Assembly (NCBI RefSeq): GCF_025854275.1
Contig: NZ_CP107567.1
Span: 1,612,001 to 1,676,000 of the forward strand
Source: Streptomyces peucetius
Lineage (GTDB): Bacteria; Actinomycetota; Actinomycetes; Streptomycetales; Streptomycetaceae
DNA length: 64,000 nt
Direction: 5' to 3'
This document shows positions 33,874 through 43,337 of the stretch, piece after piece; the stretch's first letter is position 1, and every line of letters starts with the position of its first letter. Made by a program: the position numbers and the translations under genes. The notes beneath the pieces are model-generated. The model ran no database searches. It was not told where the DNA came from and was given only the letters and a program-made list of their open reading frames with translations.

Positions 33874-34033
33874 GTGTGCGCGCCCGTGCCGCCGCGTGAC
33901 CGCCACGGGGCCACGCCGTCCCCCGGAAGAATGCAGCTCGCCGCAGCCCGCATCCGTGAGCGGGCGGCGTCGTTGCAGGTACGTGCACTCATACGACCCC
34001 TCCCCCCAGCCCTTCCAGAGCCAGATCCCTTCC

Positions 34034-34387
34034 ATGCGCCCCTCGCGCGACGGATCGCCCGGCCACTCGGCCACGCCGATCTACGACGCGCTGTACTCCG
34101 AGTACCTCAGGGCGTTCCGGACGCTGCCGGGTGACCGCAGCGGGGAGGAGGATCTGGACTTCAGGGGGTTCGGGACGGGGATGCACAGCGGCCGGGGCGG
34201 CCTCTTCGGCTATGGAAGCCATACGGGCCAAACCGGGCAGACGAGCGACCATCCGGGACACACCGGCCACTCGGCCGGCCAGTTGAACTCCAGCGGTCAG
34301 CAACGCGGTTGGCATCCGCACCAGACGGGTCGGCACGCCGCCCATCAGCCCGCGGCGCTGCCACCGGCCCCGCGCAAGGGGGTCTGA
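34034..34387 (+). CDS. Small Gly/His/Gln-rich hypothetical protein
   Basis: 117 residues. An N-terminal conserved-looking segment (TPIYDALYSEYLRAFRTLPGDRSGEEDLDFRGF) is followed by a low-complexity tail rich in Gly, His, Gln, Thr and Ser, ending PPAPRKGV. The ATG at 34034 has no good ribosome site; the frame continues upstream to 33896. No signal peptide or membrane segment. I recall similar short proteins near der in other Streptomyces, but no function. Confidence 0.55.
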   Translation: MRPSRDGSPGHSATPIYDALYSEYLRAFRTLPGDRSGEEDLDFRGFGTGMHSGRGGLFGYGSHTGQTGQTSDHPGHTGHSAGQLNSSGQQRGWHPHQTGRHAAHQPAALPPAPRKGV

Positions 34388-34400
34388 CCCTCCTGGCGCA

Positions 34401-34441
34401 CCGCTGCCCCCGGCCCGCGTTCGCGGGTCCGGGGGCAGCGG
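34401..34441. terminator. Bidirectional hairpin terminator
   Basis: A long stem (CCGCTGCCCCCGG arms, extended by CCCGCG/CGCGGG with a one-base bulge) between the convergent small ORF and der. Confidence 0.75.
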
Positions 34442-34462
34442 CGATGACGGCGGCCCTGTGGC

Positions 34463-35911
34463 CTACTTCTTACGGCCGCGCTTCTCGCGCACCCGGACCG
34501 AGATGTGGATCGGGGTCCCCTCGAAGCCGAACTCCTCGCGCAGCCGGCGCTCGACGAAGCGTCGGTAGCCGTGCTCGAGGAAGCCGGACGCGAACAGGAC
34601 GAACCGCGGCGGCTTGGTGCCGGCCTGCGTGCCGAACAGGATCCTCGGCTGCTTGCCGCCCCGGATGGGGTGCGGATGGGCGGCGACGATCTCGCCGAGG
34701 AACGCGTTCAGCCGGCCGGTCGGGACGCGGGTCTCCCACCCGGCGAGGGCCGTCTCGATCGCCGGGACCAGCTTCTCCATGTGGCGGCCGGTGGTCGCGG
34801 AGACGTTGACCCGGGGCGCCCAGGCGACCTGCTGCATCTCGGTCTCGATCTCGCGCTCGAGGTAGTAGCGGCGCTCCTCGTCGAGGGTGTCCCACTTGTT
34901 GTAGGCGACGACGATCGCGCGGCCGGCCTCGACGGCCATGGTGATGATGCGCTGGTCCTGAACGCTGATGCTCTCGCTCGCGTCGATCAGGATGACCGCG
35001 ACCTCCGCCTTCTCGACGGCGGCGGCCGTGCGCAGCGAGGCGTAGTAGTCGGCGCCCTGCTGGAGGTGGACACGCTTGCGGATACCGGCGGTGTCCACGA
35101 ACTTCCAGGTCACGCCGCCCAGTTCGATCAGCTCGTCGACCGGGTCGCGGGTGGTGCCCGCGAGCTCGTTGACGACGACACGCTCCTCGCGCGCGACCTT
35201 GTTCAGCAGCGAGGACTTGCCGACGTTCGGGCGGCCGATCAGCGCGATCCTGCGGGGGCCGCCGAGCGCGGTGCCGAAGGTCTGCGCGGGCGCCTCGGGC
35301 AGGGCCTCCAGGACGGCGTCGAGCATGTCGCCCGTACCGCGGCCGTGCAGCGAGGAGACCGGGTGCGGCTGGCCGAGGCCGAGCGACCACAGGGCCGTCG
35401 CGTCGGCCTCGCCGCTCGGTCCGTCGACCTTGTTGGCGCACAGCACGACGGGCTTGCCCGCCCGGCGGAGCAGCTTGACGACGGCCTCGTCGGTGTCCGT
35501 CGCGCCGACCGTGGAGTCGACGACGAAGACGACCGCGTCGGCGGCCTCGATGGCGTACTCGGCCTGGGCGGCGACGGAGGCGTCGATACCGAGGACGTCC
35601 TGCTCCCAGCCGCCGGTGTCGACGACCTTGAAGCGGCGGCCGGCCCACTCCGCCTCATAGGTGACGCGGTCCCGGGTGACGCCCGGCTTGTCCTCGACGA
35701 CCGCCTCGCGGCGGCCGATGATGCGGTTCACCAGGGTCGACTTGCCGACGTTCGGGCGGCCGACGACGGCGAGGACGGGCAGCGGTCCGTGCCCGGCCTC
35801 CTCGATCGCGCCTTCGACGTCCTCGACGTCGAAACCCTCTTCCGCGGCGAGCTCCATGAACTCCGCGTACTCGGCGTCGCCGAGCGCTCCGTGGTCGTGC
35901 TGGTCGTTCAT
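34463..35911 (-). CDS. der: Ribosome-assembly GTPase Der (EngA)
   Basis: 482 residues, ATG at 35911 with GAGGAA upstream. Two tandem TrmE-Era-EngA-like G domains: G1 GRPNVGKST at 51-59, G3 DTGG; then the second GRPNVGKSS with DTAG and NKWD. A C-terminal KH-like domain ends [10 protein letters not shown] short acidic N-terminal extension (1-40) is typical of actinobacteria. Der binds the 50S precursor and is essential for large-subunit maturation. First gene of a run with plsC and cmk, which lie upstream on the same strand. Confidence 0.97.
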   Translation of the reverse strand: MNDQHDHGALGDAEYAEFMELAAEEGFDVEDVEGAIEEAGHGPLPVLAVVGRPNVGKSTLVNRIIGRREAVVEDKPGVTRDRVTYEAEWAGRRFKVVDTGGWEQDVLGIDASVAAQAEYAIEAADAVVFVVDSTVGATDTDEAVVKLLRRAGKPVVLCANKVDGPSGEADATALWSLGLGQPHPVSSLHGRGTGDMLDAVLEALPEAPAQTFGTALGGPRRIALIGRPNVGKSSLLNKVAREERVVVNELAGTTRDPVDELIELGGVTWKFVDTAGIRKRVHLQQGADYYASLRTAAAVEKAEVAVILIDASESISVQDQRIITMAVEAGRAIVVAYNKWDTLDEERRYYLEREIETEMQQVAWAPRVNVSATTGRHMEKLVPAIETALAGWETRVPTGRLNAFLGEIVAAHPHPIRGGKQPRILFGTQAGTKPPRFVLFASGFLEHGYRRFVERRLREEFGFEGTPIHISVRVREKRGRKK

Positions 35912-35969
35912 GAAGTCCGTTCCTCGTTCGTCACTGAGCCGCGTCGGCGGCCCATTACTCAAGTCTGGC

Positions 35970-36614
35970 TCAGCGCCCGGTCAGGCGCTTCGCGTTCACC
36001 AGGTGGGCGGTCAGCCGCTCCTGGGTGCGCACGGTCGCTTCGTCGAGCGCCTTGCGCGTACGGCGTCCGCTGCCGTCACCGGCTTCGAAGGCGTCCCCGA
36101 AGACCACGTCGACACGGCTGCGCAGCGGGGGCAGCCCCTTTATCAACCGTCCGCGCCGCTCGGTGCTTCCCAGCACCGCGACCGGGACGATCGGAGCGCC
36201 GCTGCGCACCGCGAAGTACGCCAGGCCGGCACGCAGCGACGCGAAGTCGCCCTCGCCCCGGGTGCCCTCGGGGAAGATCCCGAGGACTCCGTCGTTCTCG
36301 AGCACGCCGAGCGCCGCCGTGATGGCGGTGCGGTCGACGGTCGTACGGTCCACCTTGACCTGTCCGATCCCGGTCAGGAACGGGTCGAGGGGGCCGACGA
36401 ACGCCTCCTTCTTGATCAGGAAGTGCACGGGCCGGGGCGCGGTGCCCATCAGCATCGGCCCGTCGATGTTGTGCGCGTGGTTCACCGCGAGGATGACCGG
36501 ACCCGCTGCCGGGACCCGCCACGCGCCGAGGACGCGCGGCCTCCACAGCCCGTACATCAGCCCGATCCCGATGCCCCGCCCGACGGCCGCGCCCTTCCGC
36601 GAGGCTACGGTCAC
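35970..36614 (-). CDS. 1-acylglycerol-3-phosphate acyltransferase (PlsC-like)
   Basis: 214 residues, GTG overlapping the cmk stop (GTGA). The acyltransferase box HX4D is NHAHNID, with the FPEGTRGEG and VKVDR motifs and the PVAVLG block that follow. It transfers an acyl chain onto lysophosphatidate in phospholipid synthesis; substrate range is not readable. A fused cmk-plsC unit, followed by der, is the usual actinobacterial arrangement, so one operon is likely. Confidence 0.92.
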   Translation of the reverse strand: MTVASRKGAAVGRGIGIGLMYGLWRPRVLGAWRVPAAGPVILAVNHAHNIDGPMLMGTAPRPVHFLIKKEAFVGPLDPFLTGIGQVKVDRTTVDRTAITAALGVLENDGVLGIFPEGTRGEGDFASLRAGLAYFAVRSGAPIVPVAVLGSTERRGRLIKGLPPLRSRVDVVFGDAFEAGDGSGRRTRKALDEATVRTQERLTAHLVNAKRLTGR

Positions 36615-37348
36615 TTGGCGACCCGCTTCTCCGCACTCCCGGTCGCGCCGCGCTTCTCCTCGTCGCCGGTCGCGCCGCGCCGCTCCTCCACCAGGGTCAC
36701 GACGCACTCGATGACCTGCTGGAGCGTGAGGTCCGTGGTGTCGACCTCGACCGCGTCGTCCGCCTTGGCGAGCGGGGACGTCTTACGGCTGGAGTCGGCC
36801 GCGTCCCGCTTGATCAGGGCCTCGCGGGTGGCGGTGACGTCGGCGCCCTTGATCTCGCCGCTGCGCCGGGCGGCCCTGGCCTCCGGCGACGCGGTGAGGA
36901 AGATCTTCAGGTCGGCGTCGGGCAGCACGGTCGTGCCGATGTCGCGGCCCTCGACGACGATGCCCTTCTCGGCCGCCCTGGCGATGGAACGCTGCAGCTC
37001 GGTGATGCGGGTGCGGACCTCCGGGACGGCGCTGACCGCGCTGACCTTGGAGGTGACGTCCTGCTCACGGATCGGGCCGGAGGCGTCGAGACCGTCGACC
37101 GTGATGGCCGGCGCCGACGGGTCGGTGCCTGACTCGATCACCGGCTTGCCGGCGGCGCTCGCGATCGCGAGCGGGTCCGACACGTCGATGCCGTTGGTGA
37201 TCATCCACCAGGTGATCGCGCGGTACTGAGCGCCGGTGTCGAGGTAGCTCAGCCCCAGCGCGGAGGCGACGGCCTTGGAGGTGCTCGACTTGCCCGTGCC
37301 GGAGGGGCCATCGATGGCGACGATCACGGATTCCACGGTGTCGGACAC
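36611..37348 (-). CDS. cmk: Cytidylate kinase
   Basis: 245 residues, GTG start. Walker A GPSGTGKSS at 14-22, the DTGAQYRAITWW nucleotide-monophosphate pocket, EGRDIGTTVLPDADLKIFLTA, and the lid RRSGEIKGADV. Phosphorylates CMP and dCMP. An unusual C-terminal tail repeats EEKRGATGSAEKR-type charge, likely flexible. The order cmk, plsC, der is conserved. Confidence 0.95.
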   Translation of the reverse strand: MSDTVESVIVAIDGPSGTGKSSTSKAVASALGLSYLDTGAQYRAITWWMITNGIDVSDPLAIASAAGKPVIESGTDPSAPAITVDGLDASGPIREQDVTSKVSAVSAVPEVRTRITELQRSIARAAEKGIVVEGRDIGTTVLPDADLKIFLTASPEARAARRSGEIKGADVTATREALIKRDAADSSRKTSPLAKADDAVEVDTTDLTLQQVIECVVTLVEERRGATGDEEKRGATGSAEKRVAK

Positions 37349-37482
37349 CTTCCTGGTTCGTGGGAAAGGGCATGGCAGGGTGCCTGGTCGCCCACCACAA
37401 GGTTACCGAGTGCCGACGACCACTTCTGCACCCGTACGCCGGAGCCCCCGCCCGGCCCCCGCCGGGCGGGTCCGGTGGCCGC

Positions 37483-38568
37483 CTACTGCCGGATCGACCA
37501 GCCCCGTTCCCGCAGCGCCGTGGTGAGGAGCGGCGCCGCCGTGGGCTCGACCATGAGCTGGACCAGGCCGGCCTGCTGGCCCGTCGCGTGCTCGATGCGG
37601 ACGTCCTCGATGTTGACGCCCGCCCGGCCCGCGTCGGCGAAGATGCGGGCCAGCTCGCCCGGCTGGTCGCTGATCAGGACCGCGACGATCTCGTAGGAGG
37701 TGGGTGCGGTGCCGTGCTTGCCCGGTACCCGCACCCGGCCGGCGTTGCCGCGGCGCAGGACGGCCTCGATGCCCTCGGCGCCGTCCTGGCGCTTGGACTC
37801 GTCGGAGGACTGCAGGGCGCGCAGCGCACGGACCGTCTCGTCCAGGTCCGCGGCCACCCCGGCGAGCACGTCGGCCACCGGAGCGGGGTTCGCGGAGAGG
37901 ATCTCCACCCACATCCGGGGGTCGGAGGCCGCGATACGGGTCACATCGCGGATGCCCTGCCCGCAGAGCCGTACGGCGGTGTCGTCGGCGTCCTCAAGCC
38001 GCGCCGCGACCATCGAGGAGATCAGCTGCGGCGTGTGGGAGACGAGGGCGACCGCCTTGTCGTGGGCATCCGCGTCCATCACGACGGGGACGGCCTTGCA
38101 GAGGGCGACCAGCTCGAGCGCGAGGTTGAGTACCTCGGTGTCGGTGTCCCGGGTGGGGGTGAGCACCCAGGGGCGGCCCTCGAAGAGGTCCGCGGTGGCC
38201 GCAAGCGGGCCGGACCGCTCCTTGCCGGACATCGGGTGCGTGCCGATGTACGCGGTCATGTCGACGCCGAGCGCCTCGAGCTCCCGCCGGGGGCCGCCCT
38301 TGACGCTGGCGACGTCGAGGTAGCCGCGGGCGACGCCCGCGCGCATGGCGTCGGCGAGGGTGGTGGCGACGTGCGCCGGGGGGACTGCGACGACGGCGAG
38401 GTCGACGCGGCCGTCGGGCTGCTCGTCGGTGCCCGCCCCGAGCGCGGCGGCGGTACGGGCCCGCTCGGCGTCGTGGTCGGCCAGGTGCACGGTGACCCCG
38501 CGTCCGGCGAGGGCGAGCGCGGCGGACGTGCCGATCAGTCCGGTTCCGATGACGAGCGCGGTTCTCAC
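37483..38568 (-). CDS. tyrA: Prephenate dehydrogenase
   Basis: 361 residues, GTG overlapping the aroH stop. N-terminal Rossmann GTGLIGTSAA at 8-17, with HPMSGKERSGP and HDKAVALVSHTPQLISS (catalytic His region), and a C-terminal ACT-type domain (about 290-361: EIVAVLISDQPGELARIFADAGRAGVNIEDVRIEH). It converts prephenate to 4-hydroxyphenylpyruvate in tyrosine synthesis; the ACT domain should give feedback control. Directly coupled to chorismate mutase, the preceding step. Confidence 0.95.
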   Translation of the reverse strand: MRTALVIGTGLIGTSAALALAGRGVTVHLADHDAERARTAAALGAGTDEQPDGRVDLAVVAVPPAHVATTLADAMRAGVARGYLDVASVKGGPRRELEALGVDMTAYIGTHPMSGKERSGPLAATADLFEGRPWVLTPTRDTDTEVLNLALELVALCKAVPVVMDADAHDKAVALVSHTPQLISSMVAARLEDADDTAVRLCGQGIRDVTRIAASDPRMWVEILSANPAPVADVLAGVAADLDETVRALRALQSSDESKRQDGAEGIEAVLRRGNAGRVRVPGKHGTAPTSYEIVAVLISDQPGELARIFADAGRAGVNIEDVRIEHATGQQAGLVQLMVEPTAAPLLTTALRERGWSIRQ

Positions 38569-38927
38569 TGGGCGATGTCCTTGCGGAGGGCGGCTGCGGC
38601 ACCGAGGTAGACGTGGGCGATCTCCGCCTTGGGCAGGTCGGACTCGACGTGCGCGAGTATCCGTACGACGCGCGGCATGGCTCCGGCGACGTCGAGTTCC
38701 TGCGCGCAGATCAGCGGCACGTCGACGATGCCGAGCTTGCGTGCGGCGGCGGCCGGGAAGTCGCTGTGCAGGTCGGGGGTGGCCGTGAACCAGACGCTGA
38801 TCAGGTCGTCGGCGACGAGGGCGTTGCGTTCCAGGATGGCGGTGAGCAGCGCGCTGACCTGCTCGTCCATGTGCGCGGCGTCGTCCCGTTCCAGCTGGAC
38901 GGCTCCACGGACAGCTCGTACCGCCAC
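38565..38927 (-). CDS. aroH: Chorismate mutase, AroH type
   Basis: 120 residues, GTG with AAGGAG upstream. The AroH fold is clear: AVRGAVQLERDDAAHM, ERNALVADDLISVWFTATPDL, FPAAAARKLG, and the DVPLICAQELDVAGAMPRVVRILAHV strand. Converts chorismate to prephenate; the adjacent tyrA uses it. Length matches the monofunctional AroH family. Operon aroH-tyrA. Confidence 0.95.
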   Translation of the reverse strand: MAVRAVRGAVQLERDDAAHMDEQVSALLTAILERNALVADDLISVWFTATPDLHSDFPAAAARKLGIVDVPLICAQELDVAGAMPRVVRILAHVESDLPKAEIAHVYLGAAAALRKDIAQ

Positions 38928-39063
38928 GTCATGCTCCTTACGTGTGTGCCCGCGCGGGTCGTGCGCGGGTGCTTGCGTTTCAGCGTAGTCAGCGCAGAGC
39001 GCCGTGAGCGTGGTGACCGCTCTGCGAGACGGGGCACGGCGGCTCGCTGCTACAACTGGACGC

Positions 39064-39393
39064 ATGATCTTCCATGTCGTGCCCGCCGGTGAGTGGACCG
39101 CCGATACCGGGCGGGCCTACGCCCCCGCCTCCCTCGCCGCCGAGGGCTTCATCCACTGCAGCTCCGACGAGCCGGCCGCCCTCGCCGTCGCGGAGGCCCG
39201 CTTCCGTGAGGTCCCGGACCTGCTGGTCCTGGTCATCGACGAAGGCCGGCTCCGGGCCGACGTCCGCCGGGAGGGCCCCGGTGACGCGTTCCCGCACGTG
39301 TACGGGCCGATCGAGCGTTCGGCCGTGGAGTCGGTGATGGCGGTCCACCGGGACGCGGACGGCCGTCCGCGCCGGCTCGTCCCCTGGAGTTGA
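39064..39393 (+). CDS. DUF952-family protein
   Basis: 109 residues, ATG at 39064. It has the DUF952 pattern: MIFHVVPAGEW, then AEGFIHCSSDEPA, LVLVIDEGRLRADVRREG, FPHVYGPIERSAVESV. The fold is a small alpha/beta domain related to ADP-ribosyltransferase-like proteins by some accounts, but function is unestablished. It is divergent from aroH, with 136 bp between starts. Confidence 0.85.
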   Translation: MIFHVVPAGEWTADTGRAYAPASLAAEGFIHCSSDEPAALAVAEARFREVPDLLVLVIDEGRLRADVRREGPGDAFPHVYGPIERSAVESVMAVHRDADGRPRRLVPWS

Positions 39394-39522
39394 CCGCCCA
39401 CCGGGGCGCACACTGGGCCGACGGGCGGACACGCGCTGCCCGGTTGCTTCTTCTCCGCCCGGTCAAGGGCCACGATGCTCGTGTCCCGAGCGGGTCGGGG
39501 GTCACGAGCCGAGGAGAGTGCC

Positions 39523-39957
39523 ATGGACACACGTCGACGGACGGTCCTGGCCGCGGGCGCGGCCGGAGCGGCCGCTCTGGTGGCGGGCTGCGGGGACGGA
39601 GGCGGCGGGGAGGACCCGGCAACGCGGCCGCCCGCTCCAAAGGAGGACGGCGGCACGCCCTCCCCCGCCGATGAGGAGCTCACGAGCACCGGAGAGATCC
39701 CGGTGGGCGGCGGCAGGGTGTTCGCCGACAGGAAGGTCGTGGTGACGCAGCCGGAGGCCGGGGACTTCAAGGCGTTCTCCGCGGTCTGCACCCATCAGGG
39801 CTGCACGGTCGCGAACGTCTCCGACGGGACCATCAACTGTCTGTGCCACAGCAGCAAGTTCCAGATCGACGACGGGTCGGTGGCGAGCGGCCCGGCGACG
39901 AAGCCGCTGCCGGCGCAGCCGATCACGGTCTCCGGGGACTCGATCCGCGTCGACTGA
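39523..39957 (+). CDS. Rieske (2Fe-2S) lipoprotein
   Basis: 144 residues, ATG with GAGGAG upstream. The N terminus RRRTVLAAGAAGAAALVAGC has both a twin-arginine motif and a lipobox, so the protein is exported folded and lipid-anchored. The Rieske cluster ligands are seen: CTHQGC (Cys and His) and CLCHSSKF (Cys and His), giving the two-Cys/two-His site. The soluble domain resembles arsenite-oxidase/photosynthetic Rieske subunits. Partner unknown; a stand-alone electron carrier. Confidence 0.93.
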   Translation: MDTRRRTVLAAGAAGAAALVAGCGDGGGGEDPATRPPAPKEDGGTPSPADEELTSTGEIPVGGGRVFADRKVVVTQPEAGDFKAFSAVCTHQGCTVANVSDGTINCLCHSSKFQIDDGSVASGPATKPLPAQPITVSGDSIRVD

Positions 39958-40044
39958 CGCGAAGGGGCTTGGTCCGGGTCGCCGGGGCGGACGGACCCGG
40001 TCCCGACCGGCGGGTGCGGCGGGGCCTCACGTAACCTCTCGCGC

Positions 40045-40725
40045 ATGATCCCCGAGAGGCTCGTGCGCGACCACACGGTCTACTCCTGCGTCATGGGCTC
40101 GCGGGCCTTCGGGCTGGCCACCGACGACAGCGACACCGACCGGCGCGGGGTGTTCCTCGCGCCCACGCCGCTGTTCTGGGGTTTCGAGAAGCCGCCCACA
40201 CACATCGAGGGCCCCGCGCAGGAACAGTTCTCCTGGGAGCTGGAACGTTTCCTGGAGCTGGCGCTGCGCGCCAACCCGAACATCCTCGAGTGCCTGCACT
40301 CCCCCCTCGTCGAGCACGTCGACGACACCGGCCGCGAACTGCTCGCCCTGCGCGACGCCTGCCTGTCCCGCCGGGTGCACGAGACGTTCGTGCGGTACGC
40401 GGCCGGCCAGCGCCGGAAGCTGGAGGCGGACGTGCGGCAGCACGGGGCGCCGCGATGGAAGCACGCCATGCACCTGCTCCGGCTGCTCAGCAGCTGCCGC
40501 GACCTGCTGCGCACGGGCGAGCTGGTGATCGACGTCGGCGCGGACCGGGAGCGGCTGCTGGAGGTCAAACGGGGCGAGGTGGCCTGGGAGCGGGTGGAGT
40601 CATGGATGATCCGCCTCGCCGAAGAGGCCGAGGCGGCGGCCACCGTCTCCCCGCTCCCACCCGCCCCGGACCGCCCCCGCGTGGAGGACTTCCTGGTACG
40701 CGCCAGGAGGGCGTCGGCCGCGTGA
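40045..40725 (+). CDS. DNA-polymerase-beta-fold nucleotidyltransferase (YcgL type)
   Basis: 226 residues, ATG at 40045. The nucleotidyltransferase motif is GSRAFGLATDDSDTDRRG at about 18-35 (GS then DxD), followed by an all-helical C-terminal half. It is closest to the YcgL-like predicted nucleotidyltransferases. The transferred nucleotide and target are unknown. A second member of the same family lies convergent, 21 bp away, as the last gene of the pnuC operon. Confidence 0.85.
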   Translation: MIPERLVRDHTVYSCVMGSRAFGLATDDSDTDRRGVFLAPTPLFWGFEKPPTHIEGPAQEQFSWELERFLELALRANPNILECLHSPLVEHVDDTGRELLALRDACLSRRVHETFVRYAAGQRRKLEADVRQHGAPRWKHAMHLLRLLSSCRDLLRTGELVIDVGADRERLLEVKRGEVAWERVESWMIRLAEEAEAAATVSPLPPAPDRPRVEDFLVRARRASAA

Positions 40726-40746
40726 GACCGGCGCGGCGCTCGGCGC

Positions 40747-41532
40747 TCAGTGCGCCGCGTCGTACGCGGCCTCGGCGGCGTTGTGCAGCCGCGTGCGGGT
40801 CACCAGCCGGTCCAGGTCGTCGAACGCCGACGGCTCCTCCGGCAGCTCTGTCGCCTCACGCGCCTCCTCCAGCACCGTGTGCAGGGCCTCGACGTCCGTC
40901 CGGACCCGCTCCCCGTCGTCGAGGACGGCCGGGCCGTGTTCCGCGTCCGCCTTGGCCGCGATCAGGTCCGGCAGGTAGCCAGGCGCTTCCACCTGCCCCA
41001 GCAGGGTGGGCAGATGAGCCTGCACCTCGCCGCTGCGCATGAGGTGGATGCCGGTCAGCAGGGCGCGGAACGTGTAGAGCAGCGACTTGAGCTCGGCCGT
41101 CTTCTCGAACAACCGCCACTGGGTACGGGCGAATCCCCGGTAGTGGTGCGCGTGATGTGACGTCAGCACTCCGGGCACGTGCGCCACGAGTTCGGCGTGG
41201 ACGTCCGTCGCCGCGACGACGAGCGGCGACAGCAGCTGCTCCAGCACATAGCCGTTGCGCCGCAGCATCAGCCGGACGAACTTGCGCAGGTCGTGAGTGA
41301 CGAGGTCCATCTCGACGCCGTCCTGCTCCCACATCCGCGTGGTCGTCTCCTCAGGTTCGCGCAGTCCGACGAGGTCGGCGAGCGGGAGGAGGTGCACGCC
41401 GCGCAGGTCCACGTCGGAGTCCCGGGACGGGAAACCGTAGAGGTGCGCTCCGGAGACGGTGGCGAAGAGGATCCCGCCGGGGCGCACGGGCAGGGCCGTG
41501 CGCAGGCCGGCGAGGTCGAGCGAGTGGGTCAT
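40747..41532 (-). CDS. Nucleotidyltransferase (YcgL type), last gene of the NAD-salvage operon
   Basis: 261 residues, ATG only 3 bases after the ADP-ribosylglycohydrolase stop, so co-transcribed. Motif VSGAHLYGFPSRDSDVDLRG at about 26-45 (SG then DxD) marks the polymerase-beta fold; a helical half follows with HHYRGFARTQWRLF. Distantly similar to the convergent gene at 40045. The operon context (PnuC, NadR-like, NrtR, ADP-ribosylglycohydrolase) suggests a role linked to NAD or ADP-ribose, but the substrate is unknown. Confidence 0.85.
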   Translation of the reverse strand: MTHSLDLAGLRTALPVRPGGILFATVSGAHLYGFPSRDSDVDLRGVHLLPLADLVGLREPEETTTRMWEQDGVEMDLVTHDLRKFVRLMLRRNGYVLEQLLSPLVVAATDVHAELVAHVPGVLTSHHAHHYRGFARTQWRLFEKTAELKSLLYTFRALLTGIHLMRSGEVQAHLPTLLGQVEAPGYLPDLIAAKADAEHGPAVLDDGERVRTDVEALHTVLEEAREATELPEEPSAFDDLDRLVTRTRLHNAAEAAYDAAH

Positions 41533-41535
41533 GGA

Positions 41536-42567
41536 TCAAGCGTCCCAGAGGGCTCCCAGCGTCACGAGTTCACCCCGGTACTCGATCCGGTCCGCCCATG
41601 CGCTGGGCCACGCCCTCGATCCCAGGTGCGCGCCCGCAAAGGCGCCGGCCAGGCAGGCGATCGAGTCGGAGTCGCCCTTGGTGCAGGCGGCCCGGCGCAG
41701 TGCCGTCAGGGGCTCCTCGGGGAACATCAGGAAGCACAGCAGGCCCGTGGCGAGCGCCTCCTCCGCGATCCAGCCCTCGCCGGTGGCCAGGCACGGGTCG
41801 AGCTCCGGCTCGGGCGAGCGCAGGGCCGCGGCGAGGCGTTCGAGGACCTGGAGGCACTCGTCCCAGCCGCGCGCGATGAACGCCTCGGGCGTCGGGTCGT
41901 GCGAGTACGTCCACAGGTCGCCGAGCCAGCGGTGGAGGTAGCGGCTGCGGTTCTCGTACGCGTGGGAACGCAGCTGGCCGACCAACCCGGTCGGTTCCGC
42001 GCCCTGGGCCAGCAGGTGCACAGCGCGGGCCGTGAGGTCGCTCGCCGCGAGGGCGGTGGGGTGGCCGTGGGTGAGGGCGGCCTGCAACTGCGCCGCGCCG
42101 GAGCGCTGTTCCTCGCTCAGGCCCGGCACGAGCCCGACCGGCGCGACGCGCATGTTGGCTCCGCAGCCCTTGGAGTCGAGCTGGCTGGCCTGCTGCCACG
42201 GCCGGTCGCTGTCGAGCTTCTGGCAGGCGACCAGGCAGGTACGGCCCGGGGCCCGGTTGTTGTCCGGCGAGTGGTACCAGTCGACGAACTCCTCGCGCAC
42301 CGGCCGGACCAGCCGGGAGGCGACGAGCAGGCCGCGGGACATGGCCGTGCGGATGCCGCGGGCCAGCGCGAGCGTCATCTGGGTGTCGTCGGTGACGATC
42401 GCCGGCGTGGGCAGTTCCATCCGCCGCCACGGCCCGCACTTGGCGAGGATGGACGGCACGTCGTTGAACTCGGTCGGGAAGCCGAGGGCGTCGCCGAGGG
42501 CGAGCCCGGTCAGCGCCCCGGTGGCGGCCTGCTTGGTGATGGTTCTGGTGCTCCTCGTGGTGGTCAT
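41536..42567 (-). CDS. ADP-ribosylglycohydrolase family protein
   Basis: 343 residues, ATG overlapping the nrtR stop (ATGA). DraG-family metal-binding motifs: GLALGDALGFPTEF near 21-34, TDDTQMTLALARGI near 60-73, and GDSDSIACLAGAFAGAHLG near 303-321, which together bind two Mg ions. The enzyme removes ADP-ribose from proteins or small molecules. In an NAD-salvage operon it would recycle ADP-ribose units. Confidence 0.92.
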   Translation of the reverse strand: MTTTRSTRTITKQAATGALTGLALGDALGFPTEFNDVPSILAKCGPWRRMELPTPAIVTDDTQMTLALARGIRTAMSRGLLVASRLVRPVREEFVDWYHSPDNNRAPGRTCLVACQKLDSDRPWQQASQLDSKGCGANMRVAPVGLVPGLSEEQRSGAAQLQAALTHGHPTALAASDLTARAVHLLAQGAEPTGLVGQLRSHAYENRSRYLHRWLGDLWTYSHDPTPEAFIARGWDECLQVLERLAAALRSPEPELDPCLATGEGWIAEEALATGLLCFLMFPEEPLTALRRAACTKGDSDSIACLAGAFAGAHLGSRAWPSAWADRIEYRGELVTLGALWDA

Positions 42568-43337
42568 GTCTGCTGCCGTCCCTCCGGTCGCAGGAGTGGT
42601 GGGTGCAGGACGGAGGCGGCTCCGGCCCGGTAGAGCGCGGCCGGTTTGCCACGGCCGCCGGTTCGGCGCGGTTCGCCCTCGACGGCCTCGACGAAGCCGG
42701 GGGTGGCGAGCACCTTGCGCCGGAAGTTGGGGCGGTCGAGTTCGACGCCCCAGACGGTCTCGTACACCTGCTGCAGTTCCCCGAGCGTGAACCGGGGCGG
42801 GCAGAAGGCGGTGGCGAGACAGGTGTACTCGAGCTTGGCGCCGATGCGGTCGTACGCGTCGGCGAGGATGCGGTCGTGGTCGAAGGCGAGCGGAGCGGGA
42901 CGGCGGTCCCGGCCCGGGGCCCCGGGAGGCGCCGCCGCGGGCAGCGGCGTCCAGCGGGCATGCGCCGCGTCCCCGCCGCCGCGCGGCTCCGGCAGGTCCG
43001 GTACAAGCGCGGTGTACGCGACGGAGACGACACGCATCCTCGGGTCGCGGTCCGGTTCGCTGTAGGTCCGCAGCTGTTCCAGGTGGAGGTCGGCCGCGGT
43101 CCGCTCCGACAGTCCGGTCTCCTCCGCCAGCTCCCGGCGGGCGGCCGTCTCCGCGGACTCCCTCGGCAGCAGAAAACCGCCGGGCAGCGCCCAGGCGCCC
43201 TGGTAGGGCTCCTGCCCGCGTTCGACGAGCAGCACGTGCAGCCGGCCCTCCCTGACCGTGAAGACGGCCAGGTCGACGGTGACGGCGAACGGTTCGAAGG
43301 CGTACGGGTCGTAGCCTTCGGGGCGGGTGGCGCTCAT
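42564..43337 (-). CDS. nrtR: NrtR-type Nudix transcriptional regulator of NAD metabolism
   Basis: 257 residues, ATG with GGAG upstream. The N-terminal Nudix domain carries a complete Nudix box (GFLLPRESAETAARRELAEETGL, about 51-73). The C-terminal winged-helix domain (FTLGELQQVYETVWGVELDRPNFRRKV) is the NrtR DNA-binding unit. NrtR proteins bind ADP-ribose or NAD metabolites and repress NAD-biosynthesis genes. Here the gene lies inside the pnuC-nadR-nrtR-draG unit, and a palindrome upstream of pnuC is its likely site. Confidence 0.93.
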   Translation of the reverse strand: MSATRPEGYDPYAFEPFAVTVDLAVFTVREGRLHVLLVERGQEPYQGAWALPGGFLLPRESAETAARRELAEETGLSERTAADLHLEQLRTYSEPDRDPRMRVVSVAYTALVPDLPEPRGGGDAAHARWTPLPAAAPPGAPGRDRRPAPLAFDHDRILADAYDRIGAKLEYTCLATAFCPPRFTLGELQQVYETVWGVELDRPNFRRKVLATPGFVEAVEGEPRRTGGRGKPAALYRAGAASVLHPPLLRPEGRQQT

